NCBI GenBank assembly: GCA_000648925.1
Contig: JFHF01000004.1
Location: 62,001 to 126,000 of the forward strand
Source: Caballeronia jiangsuensis
GTDB lineage: Bacteria > Pseudomonadota > Gammaproteobacteria > Burkholderiales > Burkholderiaceae
Direction: 5' to 3'
DNA: 64,000 nt
Positions within the stretch are counted from its first letter, which is position 1, and the number at the start of each line of letters is the position of its first letter. A model generated the notes under the pieces. That model was not told the origin of the DNA. It did not search any database and saw nothing but the letters and a program-made list of their open reading frames with translations. Both the position numbers and the translations under genes were made by a program. Of this stretch, positions 36,092 to 44,198 are shown piece after piece.

Positions 36092-36253
36092 AGCACGGCA
36101 TGAAGGCGCGGCGATGGTCGCCGCGCCCACACTTCTAACCTGAAACTCCACGGCGCAGGCCGGGAAGCCCGACTTCCCGGCCAGAAAAATCGACGGCACG
36201 CTGCGCGAACTCGCGCACGACGAGGCCCACGCCGTACATCGGAGGAGACAATC

Positions 36254-37603
36254 TTGGACATCGACTGCATCGAGCCCGCCGCGCGCGACATCAACGCCGG
36301 CAAGGCCGTATCGCGCAAATACGCGTGGATCGTATTCGCGCTCACATTCGGACTACTGTTGTCGGACTACATGTCCCGACAGGTCCTCAACGCGGTATTC
36401 CCTCTGCTGAAGCAGACCTGGGGCCTCTCCGACACGCAACTGGGCTCGCTCAGCGGCGTCGTCGCGCTGATGGTGGGTCTTCTGACGTTCCCGCTCTCCG
36501 TTCTCGCGGACCGCTGGGGCCGCGTGCGCAGCCTCGTGCTGATGGCGGCGCTCTGGAGCGTCGCGACGCTCGGCTGCGCCGTCGCCACGAACTACGGCGA
36601 AATGCTGATCGCCCGCGCCTTCGTCGGTCTCGGCGAAGCGGCGTACGGCAGCGTGGGGATTGCGCTCATCCTCAGCATTTTCCCGTCGCACCTGCGCTCC
36701 ACGCTCACCGGCGCCTTCATGGCCGGCGGCGCGTTCGGCTCGGTACTCGGCATGGCGCTGGGCGGATTCGTCGCCGTGCACTTCGGCTGGCGGGCGTCTT
36801 TCGGCGCGATGGCCGGCTTCGGCCTGCTGCTCGTGATCGCCTACCGGCTGGTCGTGTCGGACAAGCGCATCGCCGCGCGGTATCCCGATGTCCCGGCTGC
36901 GAAACGGCAAAAAGACGGTGTGCGCACGAGCCTGCGCACGTTGCTGGCGGGCCTTTTCTCGACGGTTTCGGTGGTCTGCGCGTATATCGGCAGCGGCTTG
37001 CAGCTCTTCATCATGGGCGCCGTGATCGCGTGGATGCCCAGCTTCCTGAATCGCTACTATGCGCTGCCCGCCGACAAGGCAGCAGCAGGCGCGGCGGTAT
37101 TCGTGCTGCTGGGCGGCGTCGGCATGGTCACGTGCGGCGTCGTCACGGACCGTATCTGCAGGAATGCGCCCTCGCGCAAATGGATCACCGCGGTCGTCTA
37201 CTGCCTGCTCTCGCTCGTGTGCCTGTCCATCGGCTTCAGGCTCGATGCCGGCCCGCTGCAACTCGTCCTGCTCGGCGTGGGGATTCTCGTCGTGGCGGGC
37301 ACGTCCGGCCCGGCTGGCGCGATGGTGGCGAACCTGACTCCGGCGTCGATCCATGCTTCGGCATTCGCGACGCTGACGCTCGCGAACAATCTGATCGGTC
37401 TCGCGCCCGGTCCGCTCGTCACGGGTGCGATCGCCGACCGTATCGGTCTTCTGGGCGCGCTGCAGGTGATTCCGCTCGTGAGCGTCGCGGCGATGATCGC
37501 GTTCGCCATCGGCCGGTCGAGATATGCGCGCGACCTGAGCCGCATCGATGCTCTGCGTGAGCAGGCGTCGCCCAACGAGCCTGCGCAGAAGCCGCTTGCA
37601 TAG
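36254..37603 (+). CDS. MFS transporter in the BKACE operon
   Basis: 449 aa, twelve helices. Motif A is A-D-R-W-G-R-V-R between TM2 and TM3, and the N-terminus has D-Y-M-S-R-Q-V-L-N, typical of organic-anion importers of the ACS/AAHS groups. Translation starts at TTG 36254 after a strong GGAGGAG. It probably imports the substrate of the surrounding catabolic genes. Confidence 0.88.
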   Translation: MDIDCIEPAARDINAGKAVSRKYAWIVFALTFGLLLSDYMSRQVLNAVFPLLKQTWGLSDTQLGSLSGVVALMVGLLTFPLSVLADRWGRVRSLVLMAALWSVATLGCAVATNYGEMLIARAFVGLGEAAYGSVGIALILSIFPSHLRSTLTGAFMAGGAFGSVLGMALGGFVAVHFGWRASFGAMAGFGLLLVIAYRLVVSDKRIAARYPDVPAAKRQKDGVRTSLRTLLAGLFSTVSVVCAYIGSGLQLFIMGAVIAWMPSFLNRYYALPADKAAAGAAVFVLLGGVGMVTCGVVTDRICRNAPSRKWITAVVYCLLSLVCLSIGFRLDAGPLQLVLLGVGILVVAGTSGPAGAMVANLTPASIHASAFATLTLANNLIGLAPGPLVTGAIADRIGLLGALQVIPLVSVAAMIAFAIGRSRYARDLSRIDALREQASPNEPAQKPLA

Positions 37604-37618
37604 CCTCTGCTCACTGCC

Positions 37619-37642
37619 GCGGTCTTGATCGTTCAAGACCGC
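37619..37642 (+). terminator. intra-operon hairpin
   Basis: Perfect 9-bp arms 37619-37627 and 37634-37642 with a 6-nt loop and no T tract, between the MFS stop and the small ORF. It could partially terminate transcription or protect the 3' end of the upstream message. Confidence 0.5.
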
Positions 37643-37692
37643 GCGATCGATCCTTGTCCGCATTCGGGCATTACTTTGAAGGAGACTCAAGC

Positions 37693-37881
37693 ATGTCCGT
37701 CGATGTACAAAACGCTTCGCCGATGAATGGCCCCGCTTCCGTCGAATCGAAATCGGATCTGGACGCAAAGCCCGCGCGACGCCAGGCTTGCGCGCACAAC
37801 TGGTCGTGGGGACGACAGCACGAACCCTACGACTGGATGGATGCGCACACGCCCTGCGACGATCTGAGCGCGTGGCGTTGA
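37693..37881 (+). CDS. small hypothetical protein with Cys/Trp-rich C-terminus
   Basis: 62 aa; AAGGAG precedes the ATG at ideal spacing. The first 30 residues are low-complexity and hydrophilic; the last 30 are A-C-A-H-N-W-S-W-G-R-Q-H-E-P-Y-D-W-M-D, then C-D-D-L-S-A-W-R, with four Trp, two Cys and two His. No family is recognised. Position directly before a Rieske ferredoxin (22 nt) suggests a partner or assembly role, but that is inference. Confidence 0.7.
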   Translation: MSVDVQNASPMNGPASVESKSDLDAKPARRQACAHNWSWGRQHEPYDWMDAHTPCDDLSAWR

Positions 37882-37902
37882 GCACGACCGAGCACGACAC
37901 CC

Positions 37903-38214
37903 ATGACGCACAACATATCGATTGCCGGCGGCGCTGACCTCGCGCCCGGCTCGCGCATGCTCGCATTCGTCGAAGGGCGTAGCGTCGTGCTCTTCAACGT
38001 CGAAGGCGTCGTTCACGCCATCGACAATTCATGTCCGCACAGCGGCGCTTCGCTCGCGAACGGCCGTCTCGATGGTCACGTCCTGCAATGCCCCGCGCAC
38101 GGCCTGCGCTTCGATATCAGGTCGGGCTGCATGGTCGGCGCGAAGGGCTTGTGTCTGACGAAGCTCCCCGTCGAAACGATCGACGGAGAACTGACGATGC
38201 GAACCGGCGATTGA
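37903..38214 (+). CDS. Rieske-type [2Fe-2S] ferredoxin
   Basis: 103 aa. Cluster ligands C44-P-H46 and C63-P-A-H66 with 16 residues between give the Rieske signature. There is no membrane helix or signal, so it is a soluble electron carrier of the type that serves ring-hydroxylating oxygenases or nitrite reductase. No oxygenase large subunit is in the window; the TauD-type enzyme of the operon normally needs no ferredoxin. It is last in the operon and converges with a lipoprotein gene. Confidence 0.92.
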   Translation: MTHNISIAGGADLAPGSRMLAFVEGRSVVLFNVEGVVHAIDNSCPHSGASLANGRLDGHVLQCPAHGLRFDIRSGCMVGAKGLCLTKLPVETIDGELTMRTGD

Positions 38215-38227
38215 TCGCCGTTCATCG

Positions 38228-39088
38228 CTACGGCTTGACGAATCTGAGCGTCATGCGATCCGACTCTCCGATCGCGGCATAGCGCGAACGGTCGACGTCG
38301 CCGCCCCTGTAAGTGGGCGGCAGCGACCACACGCCGTGCGGATAGTCCTTCGTATCCTTCGCGTTCGCATTGATCTCGCTGCGCGCGACAAGCACGAAAC
38401 CGGCCGCCTGTGCGTGTTCTATGACGAACGCTTCGGTCACGTAGCCGGAATCGATCATTTGCTGCACGGTCGTGCCGGGTTGCGCGCGATGCTCTTCGAT
38501 GCCGAGCACACCGCCTTGCTTCAGCGCGTCATGGAACGCGCGCAGGTTGGCATCGATTTGTCCGTCCTTGATCCAGTTATGGATGTTGCGGAACGTGAGC
38601 ACGCGGTCGAATCGCTCATGCGCGTCGAAGCCGATGAACCGGCCCGCGTGCAAGGTGCCGACAACGACGTTGCCATATACCGCCGGAGCGGCCGCGAGCT
38701 TGCGCCGATAGGCGGCATCGGTATCGCTGTCCTCGGCGGCGAGATCGGCGGACGTGCTGAGATACTGCGCCTCATAAAGCTGGCCTGCGTCGTGCAGATA
38801 GGGCGCGAGAATGTCCGTATACCATCCGCCGCCGGGAGCGATCTTCAGCACCGCCTGGTTCGGACCGAGGTCGAAGAACTGCAACGTCTCTTTCGGGTGA
38901 CGATAGATGTCGCGCGCGCGGGCCTTGTCGGTGCGTTGCGATCCAGCGATGGCGGCGTCCAGCGATCCGGAACTCGCTGCCTGCGATTGCGAGTTCAGCG
39001 ACGAGGACGCGCACCCGGTCAGCGTGAGCGTGAAAGCGGTGGCGGCGATCATGATCGCGCGCAACGGGTCGAGGCGGATAGTGTTCAT
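38228..39088 (-). CDS. lipoprotein with SAM-methyltransferase-like domain
   Basis: 286 aa. A signal peptide ends in the lipobox L-T-G-C with C26. The rest resembles class I SAM-dependent methyltransferases: motif I is V-L-K-I-A-P-G-G-G-W-Y (residues 80-90), where the usual acidic residue is K82, and later R-N-I-H-N-W and G-G-V-L-G-I-E-E-H follow. Export of a SAM-dependent enzyme is odd because the periplasm lacks SAM, so activity is uncertain; such exported proteins are widespread but uncharacterised. A longer open frame upstream is not preceded by a ribosome site. Confidence 0.85.
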   Translation of the reverse strand: MNTIRLDPLRAIMIAATAFTLTLTGCASSSLNSQSQAASSGSLDAAIAGSQRTDKARARDIYRHPKETLQFFDLGPNQAVLKIAPGGGWYTDILAPYLHDAGQLYEAQYLSTSADLAAEDSDTDAAYRRKLAAAPAVYGNVVVGTLHAGRFIGFDAHERFDRVLTFRNIHNWIKDGQIDANLRAFHDALKQGGVLGIEEHRAQPGTTVQQMIDSGYVTEAFVIEHAQAAGFVLVARSEINANAKDTKDYPHGVWSLPPTYRGGDVDRSRYAAIGESDRMTLRFVKP

Positions 39089-39263
39089 GGAACGGATGAG
39101 GTCGTGGATACGCGACACGATACGCGTTTCTTCCATTCTCTGCGGCCAAAATGAGCCGAGGCCAGCGCGCTGAATTCCTGTTGAATGATTCGGCATGTTG
39201 CCTACACTGTGTTGAATTCGCCGGGGCGATATCGCGCGCACTACACCGTCTGGAGCTCGAACC

Positions 39264-39917
39264 ATGAAATACGATCCGGCCGACACGGCCGTAGTGTTCA
39301 TCGATCCGCAAATCGACGTGCTCAGCCCGCTCGGGAAAAACTGGGGCGCAGTGGGAGCCAGCGTGACGGAGAACCGAACCGTCGAGAACATGCTGCAAAT
39401 CTTCAAGGCTGCGAAAGCGGCGAAGTTCGCCGTTTTCATTTCGCCGCATTATTTTTATCCGACCGATCGTGCATGGAAGTTCAATGGCCCGCTCGAAGCG
39501 GACGAGTTCGCAAGCGGCACGTTCGCGCGCGCGGGAGCGCTGAATCTGAGCGGCTTCGAGCAATCCGGCGCGGACTGGCTCGACGAATTCAAGCCGTATA
39601 TCGAGGACGGCGATACCGTCGTCGTAAGTCCGCACAAGGTATTCGGTCCTCAGACGAATGACCTGACGCTGCAACTGCGAAAGCGTAATGTGCGCAAGGT
39701 CGTGCTGGGCGGAATGCTCGCCAACATGTGTGTCGAGTCGCACTTGCGCGACCTGATCGAGCAGGGCTTCGAAGTGTATGTCGTCTCCGATGCCACGGCG
39801 GGGCCGCGTCATCCGACCTGGGGCGACGGCTACAAGGCCGCGATGGTCAACTACGCGTTTCTCGCGCATGCCGTCGTCAAGACGCAGGACGTAGTCGGGG
39901 CGATGACGCAACGATAG
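39264..39917 (+). CDS. isochorismatase-family cysteine hydrolase
   Basis: 217 aa with the family catalytic triad D14 (V-F-I-D-P-Q), K125 (S-P-H-K-V-F-G) and C156 (L-A-N-M-C-V-E-S), and the preceding G-G cis-peptide region. Members hydrolyse amides, isochorismate, N-carbamoyl compounds or nicotinamide. It has its own promoter region divergent from the lipoprotein and converges with metR. Substrate unknown. Confidence 0.9.
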   Translation: MKYDPADTAVVFIDPQIDVLSPLGKNWGAVGASVTENRTVENMLQIFKAAKAAKFAVFISPHYFYPTDRAWKFNGPLEADEFASGTFARAGALNLSGFEQSGADWLDEFKPYIEDGDTVVVSPHKVFGPQTNDLTLQLRKRNVRKVVLGGMLANMCVESHLRDLIEQGFEVYVVSDATAGPRHPTWGDGYKAAMVNYAFLAHAVVKTQDVVGAMTQR

Positions 39918-39944
39918 CCGCGACATCGCAGGCTTGCTTCGCCG

Positions 39945-40853
39945 TCACGCCCGGATGCGCGCCTGCGCCCAGTCCGCCTCGCGCGCCAGCGCGATGAACG
40001 CCGCGAGGTAATCGATCGACCGGTCGGCCTCGCGCACGCCGAGGTAAATCTTCTTCGCGATGCCCTTCTTGCCGAGCTTGACCGGCGTGATGGGCATGCG
40101 GTCCGCGTATTCTTCCGCGAGCCAGCGCGGCAACGCCGCCACGCCGCGCCCGCTCGCGACCATCTGCATCATGATGTCCGTGGTTTCGATCACCTTGTGA
40201 CGTCTCGGCACCACGTTGGCCGGCGTCAGAAACCGCGTGTAGATGTCCAGCCTGTCCGTCTCGACCGGATAGGTGATGAGCACTTCCGATGCAAGCTGCT
40301 CGGGCGTGACATAGGCCGTGGAAGCCAGCGCATGGTTTTCGGCGACGACCAGCACCTGCTCGTAATCGAACACGGGTTCGAATCGCAGTCCGTCCTTCCT
40401 GAGCGGATCGGGCGTGACGAGCACGTCGATGTCGAAGCCGAAGAGCGCGCCGATGCCGCCGAACTGGAACCGCTGCTTCACGTCCACATCGACGTCCGGC
40501 CAGCGTGCGAGATAAGGCGACACGACCTTCAGCAGCCACTGGTAACACGGATGGCACTCCATACCGATGCGCAAGGTGCCGCGCTCGCCCTGCGCATACT
40601 GCTTCATGCGCACTTCCGCCTGCTCGAACTGCGGCAACATGCGGTTCGCCAGGCCCAGCAGATAATGCCCGGCCTGCGTGAGCCGCATGCTGCGTCCCTC
40701 GCGCGTCCATACCGGCGTCCCCAGTTGCTGCTCCAGCTTCCTGACCGTATGACTCAGAGCGGACTGCGTGAGATTCAGCACGTCGGCGGCGGCGGTCAGC
40801 GAGCCCTGCTTTTCGACTTCCCGCACGACCATCAGATGACTGCGTTCCAGCAT
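39945..40853 (-). CDS. metR: LysR-type regulator MetR
   Basis: 302 aa. N-terminal winged HTH (Q-G-S-L-T-A-A-A-D-V-L-N-L-T-Q-S-A-L-S-H) followed by the LysR effector domain. Start at M-L-E-R-S-H-L aligns with E. coli MetR and has GGAG five bases upstream; two earlier in-frame ATGs add only a few residues. It is divergent from metE with a palindromic operator between them, the classical arrangement in which MetR plus homocysteine activates metE. Confidence 0.93.
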   Translation of the reverse strand: MLERSHLMVVREVEKQGSLTAAADVLNLTQSALSHTVRKLEQQLGTPVWTREGRSMRLTQAGHYLLGLANRMLPQFEQAEVRMKQYAQGERGTLRIGMECHPCYQWLLKVVSPYLARWPDVDVDVKQRFQFGGIGALFGFDIDVLVTPDPLRKDGLRFEPVFDYEQVLVVAENHALASTAYVTPEQLASEVLITYPVETDRLDIYTRFLTPANVVPRRHKVIETTDIMMQMVASGRGVAALPRWLAEEYADRMPITPVKLGKKGIAKKIYLGVREADRSIDYLAAFIALAREADWAQARIRA

Positions 40854-40879
40854 CGCCCGCTCCATGAAAAAAGTTAATC

Positions 40880-40914
40880 GATGCATGAAAACAATCCATT
40901 TTTATTCATGCATC
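40880..40914. promoter_or_regulatory. MetR operator between metR and metE
   Basis: Perfect inverted repeat: GATGCATGAA at 40880-40889 and TTCATGCATC at 40905-40914, separated by 15 nt. The core TGAA...TTCA is the MetR/LysR binding consensus. It lies 51-85 nt before metE and 27-61 nt before metR, in the AT-rich divergent promoter region. Confidence 0.8.
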
Positions 40915-40964
40915 AAAAATTCTATCATCGTCCACGACCTATTCTCTACGGACGACACCGCACG

Positions 40965-43256
40965 ATGGCTACGGCACACAACCTCGGATTCCCGCGCATC
41001 GGCGCGAAGCGTGAGCTGAAATTCGCACTCGAAAAATACTGGAAAGGCGAATCGTCGCGTGACGCGCTGAAGGCGACCGGCGCCGAACTTCGCGCGCGCC
41101 ACTGGAAAGAGCAGGCGCATCTGGACTACGTGCCCGTCGGCGACTTCGCGTTCTATGACCAGGTGCTCGACATGAGCTTCACGCTCGGCAACCTGCCCGA
41201 GCGCGTGCGCGGCTTTCACGGCGATGCGCTGGACAACTATTTCCGCGTCGCGCGTGGCCGTTCGGCGCAGGGCGCGGACGATCACGCCGCGTGCTGCGGC
41301 GGCGTCGCGGCCGGCGAAATGACCAAGTGGTTCGACACGAACTACCACTACATCGTGCCGGAGTTCGAAGCGGACACGCAGTTCAGGCTCGATGCTCCGC
41401 GTCTCATCGAACAACTCGGCGAAGCGCGCGCGCAGGGCGTGAACGCGAAGCCCGTCATCATCGGTCCGGTGACGTATCTGTGGCTCGGCAAGGCGAAGGA
41501 CGACTCCGACAGGCTCGCGCTGCTGCCGCGCCTTCTGCCGGTGTATGCGGCGCTTCTGGACCATTTCGCGGCGCTGGGCGTGGACTGGGTGCAGATCGAC
41601 GAACCGGCGCTCGTCACCGAACTCGATCCGGCGTGGCGCGATGCATTCGTCACCGCCTACGATGCGCTGTCGGCGCGCCGCGTGCGCCTGCTGCTCGCAA
41701 CCTACTTCGGGCCGTTGCAGGACAACCTCGCGCTCGCGTGCAAGTTGCCGGTCGACGGCCTGCACATCGATGCGATCAACGCGCGTGACGAAATCGAGGA
41801 TGCCGTGGCGCACTTGCCCGAGACCGCGGTCGTGTCCGTGGGTGCGATCAACGGGCGCAACATCTGGAAGAGCGATCTCGAAGCGACGCTCGCATGGCTG
41901 GAGCCGCTGCATCGGCGACTCGGAGATCGTCTCTGGATCGCGCCGTCCTGCTCCCTGCTGCATGTTCCCGTCGATCTGAACAGCGAAGCCGAGCTCGATG
42001 CCGAAATCAAATCGTGGCTCGCGTTCGCGCTGCAAAAGCTCGATGAGCTGAACGTGCTGGCGGGCGCGTTGAACCAAGGTCGCGCCTTTGTCGCCGATGC
42101 GCTCGCCGCGAACGCGGCCGCGATCGAAAGCCGCCGCCGGTCGCCGCGCGTGAACAATCCCACGGTCAAGGCCGCCATCGCGAAGATCGACGCGGCGCTC
42201 GGTCAGCGTCAGAGCGCCTACGAGCACCGCGCGAAGAAGCAGGCCGCGATTCTCGGTCTGCCGGCCTTCCCGACGACGACCATCGGTTCGTTCCCGCAGA
42301 CGGACGAGATCCGTCACGCACGCAGCCAGTTCAAGGCCGGCGCGCTCGATCACGCAGGCTACAAGGCCGCGATGGAGCGTGAGATCACGCGCGCCGTGAA
42401 GGAGCAGGAAGCGCTCGGTCTCGACGTGCTCGTGCATGGCGAAGCCGAACGCAACGACATGGTCGAATATTTCGGCGAACAGCTCGATGGTTATGCGTTC
42501 AGCCGGTTCGGCTGGGTGCAGTCGTACGGTTCGCGCTGCGTGAAGCCGCCGATTCTTTTCGGCGACATCAGCCGTCCCGAGGCGATGACGGTCGAGTGGA
42601 TCAGGTACGCCGCATCGCAAACCGACAAGCCCATGAAGGGCATGCTGACGGGTCCGGTGACGATCCTGAACTGGTCGTTCGTGCGCGACGACCAACCGCG
42701 TTCGGTGTCGTGCCAGCAGCTCGCGCTCGCGATCCGCGAGGAAGTGCTCGATCTGGAAAAAGCCGGCGTGCGCGTGATCCAGATCGACGAAGCGGCGCTG
42801 CGCGAAGGCTTGCCGCTGCGCCGCTCGCAGTGGAAAGCGTATCTGCGCTGGGCGGTCGAATCGTTCCGCATCACGGCCAACGGCGTGCGTGACGAAACGC
42901 AGATCCACACGCACATGTGCTATTCGGAGTTCAACGACATCATCTCGTCGATCGCGGATATGGATGCCGACGTCATCACCATCGAAACGTCGCGTTCCGA
43001 CATGGAACTGCTCGACGCGTTCGATGACTTCGACTATCCGAACCAGATCGGGCCGGGCGTGTACGACATTCACTCGCCGAACATCCCGAGCCAGGAGCAC
43101 ATCGTCAATCTGATGAGGAAAGCGGCGGAGCGCATTCCCGCCGAGCGGCTTTGGGTGAATCCGGATTGCGGGCTGAAGACGCGTCAATGGGATGAGGTCA
43201 TCCCGGCGCTGAAGAACATGGTCGCGGCGGCACGGACGCTCCGGCAACTGGCCTGA
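40965..43256 (+). CDS. metE: cobalamin-independent methionine synthase
   Basis: 763-aa two-barrel enzyme that transfers a methyl group from 5-methyltetrahydropteroyl-triglutamate to homocysteine. Zinc ligands in the C-terminal barrel: H and C in I-H-T-H-M-C-Y, E in T-I-E-T-S-R-S, and C in N-P-D-C-G-L-K. The N-terminus [13 protein letters not shown] is canonical, which fixes the ATG at 40965 rather than an upstream frame that enters the operator. Divergent MetR should activate it. It ends at a UUCG-loop terminator. Confidence 0.97.
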   Translation: MATAHNLGFPRIGAKRELKFALEKYWKGESSRDALKATGAELRARHWKEQAHLDYVPVGDFAFYDQVLDMSFTLGNLPERVRGFHGDALDNYFRVARGRSAQGADDHAACCGGVAAGEMTKWFDTNYHYIVPEFEADTQFRLDAPRLIEQLGEARAQGVNAKPVIIGPVTYLWLGKAKDDSDRLALLPRLLPVYAALLDHFAALGVDWVQIDEPALVTELDPAWRDAFVTAYDALSARRVRLLLATYFGPLQDNLALACKLPVDGLHIDAINARDEIEDAVAHLPETAVVSVGAINGRNIWKSDLEATLAWLEPLHRRLGDRLWIAPSCSLLHVPVDLNSEAELDAEIKSWLAFALQKLDELNVLAGALNQGRAFVADALAANAAAIESRRRSPRVNNPTVKAAIAKIDAALGQRQSAYEHRAKKQAAILGLPAFPTTTIGSFPQTDEIRHARSQFKAGALDHAGYKAAMEREITRAVKEQEALGLDVLVHGEAERNDMVEYFGEQLDGYAFSRFGWVQSYGSRCVKPPILFGDISRPEAMTVEWIRYAASQTDKPMKGMLTGPVTILNWSFVRDDQPRSVSCQQLALAIREEVLDLEKAGVRVIQIDEAALREGLPLRRSQWKAYLRWAVESFRITANGVRDETQIHTHMCYSEFNDIISSIADMDADVITIETSRSDMELLDAFDDFDYPNQIGPGVYDIHSPNIPSQEHIVNLMRKAAERIPAERLWVNPDCGLKTRQWDEVIPALKNMVAAARTLRQLA

Positions 43257-43280
43257 TCGCCGGACGCGGATCGAACTTCA

Positions 43281-43309
43281 CTGCCATCTTCGGATGGCAG
43301 TTTTCGTTT
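43281..43309 (+). terminator. metE terminator
   Basis: 8-bp stem 43281-43288 and 43293-43300 closed by a TTCG tetraloop and followed by TTTTCGTTTT: a classical intrinsic terminator on the plus strand, just before the convergent cobF stop. Confidence 0.92.
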
Positions 43310-44080
43310 TCAGTCTTTCGGCTGCGTGCGGCGCTTGAGGAGATACGTGTCCATGATCCAGCCGTTGCGCTCGCGTGCTTCGGCGCGTACCCGCTCGATA
43401 TCGTCCATCACTTCACGCAGCTTGCCGGCCATGAGGATTTCGTCGTCGGTGCCTACATAGGCGCCCCAGAATATATCGACATCTTCATCCGCGACCTGCC
43501 GGAACGCGTTCTGTGCGTCGAGCATCACGACGACGCTGTCCACGTTCTTCGGAAAGCCTTCCGCGATGCCTCTGCCGTTCGTGATCTCGACCGCGCGCCC
43601 GATCGTGTTGAGTGCGACCCGATGCTTCGCCGCGAGCGCCTGAACGCTGCTGATGCCCGGAATCACTTCATACTCGAAGTCGTGCCGTCCGCTCCGGTCG
43701 ATGGCTTCGATGATGCGCATCGTGCTGTCGTACAGCGACGGATCGCCCCATACGAGAAATGCGCCGCATTCGCCGTCACGCAGTTCTTCCGCGATCAGAC
43801 GCTCGAATACGGCCTGCTTCTCGTGATTCAGCGTCTCGACGGCATCGAGATAGCTCGCGACGTCTCGCCGACGCTCCGGGCTCGTCGCCTCGACGATCCG
43901 ATAATCGCGGTCCTTCACGTATCGCTCGACGATTTCCTTGCGCAACTCGACGAGCTTAACTTTCGATGCGCCCTTGTCCATCACGAAGAAAACGTCGACC
44001 TGGTTCATCGCGTTGATCGCCTGAACGGTGACGTATTCCGGATTGCCCGCGCCGATCCCGATGATGAGGATTTTCTTCAC
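43310..44080 (-). CDS. cobF: precorrin-6A synthase (deacetylating)
   Basis: 256-aa SAM-dependent tetrapyrrole methylase. N-terminal I-I-G-I-G-A-G-N-P-E-Y-V-T-V-Q-A and L-V-W-G-D-P-S-L-Y-D-S-T are class signatures; the whole frame fits CobF, which methylates C-1 and removes the acetyl group in the aerobic cobalamin pathway. GTG at 44080 with GGAG six bases upstream is the likely start; an ATG ten codons earlier is the alternative. It stands alone here, away from other cob genes, between metE and a TonB receptor. Confidence 0.9.
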   Translation of the reverse strand: MKKILIIGIGAGNPEYVTVQAINAMNQVDVFFVMDKGASKVKLVELRKEIVERYVKDRDYRIVEATSPERRRDVASYLDAVETLNHEKQAVFERLIAEELRDGECGAFLVWGDPSLYDSTMRIIEAIDRSGRHDFEYEVIPGISSVQALAAKHRVALNTIGRAVEITNGRGIAEGFPKNVDSVVVMLDAQNAFRQVADEDVDIFWGAYVGTDDEILMAGKLREVMDDIERVRAEARERNGWIMDTYLLKRRTQPKD

Positions 44081-44138
44081 TGATTGCTCCAGATTGCCGT
44101 GTATCCGCAAGATACTATCCTCACGTCATGATGAGATG

Positions 44139-44176
44139 AAAAAAAAACAGGGGAGCCGTTCTGAACGGCTCCCCTG
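44139..44176 (-). terminator. terminator of the TonB receptor gene
   Basis: Perfect 13-bp arms 44148-44160 and 44164-44176 around CTG. On the minus strand the hairpin is followed by nine T (A run 44139-44147), so it terminates the receptor transcript just before cobF's upstream region. Confidence 0.92.
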
Positions 44177-44198
44177 CTGCGTCATCTCATGAACGCGT

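Noticed and set aside
40854-40964. Cobalamin riboswitch before metE
   Set aside because: No B12-box-like sequence or long structured leader is seen; the region is filled by the MetR palindrome.
40902-43247. 781-codon minus-strand frame opposite metE
   Set aside because: Antisense shadow of metE; Arg/His-rich, no motif and no ribosome site.
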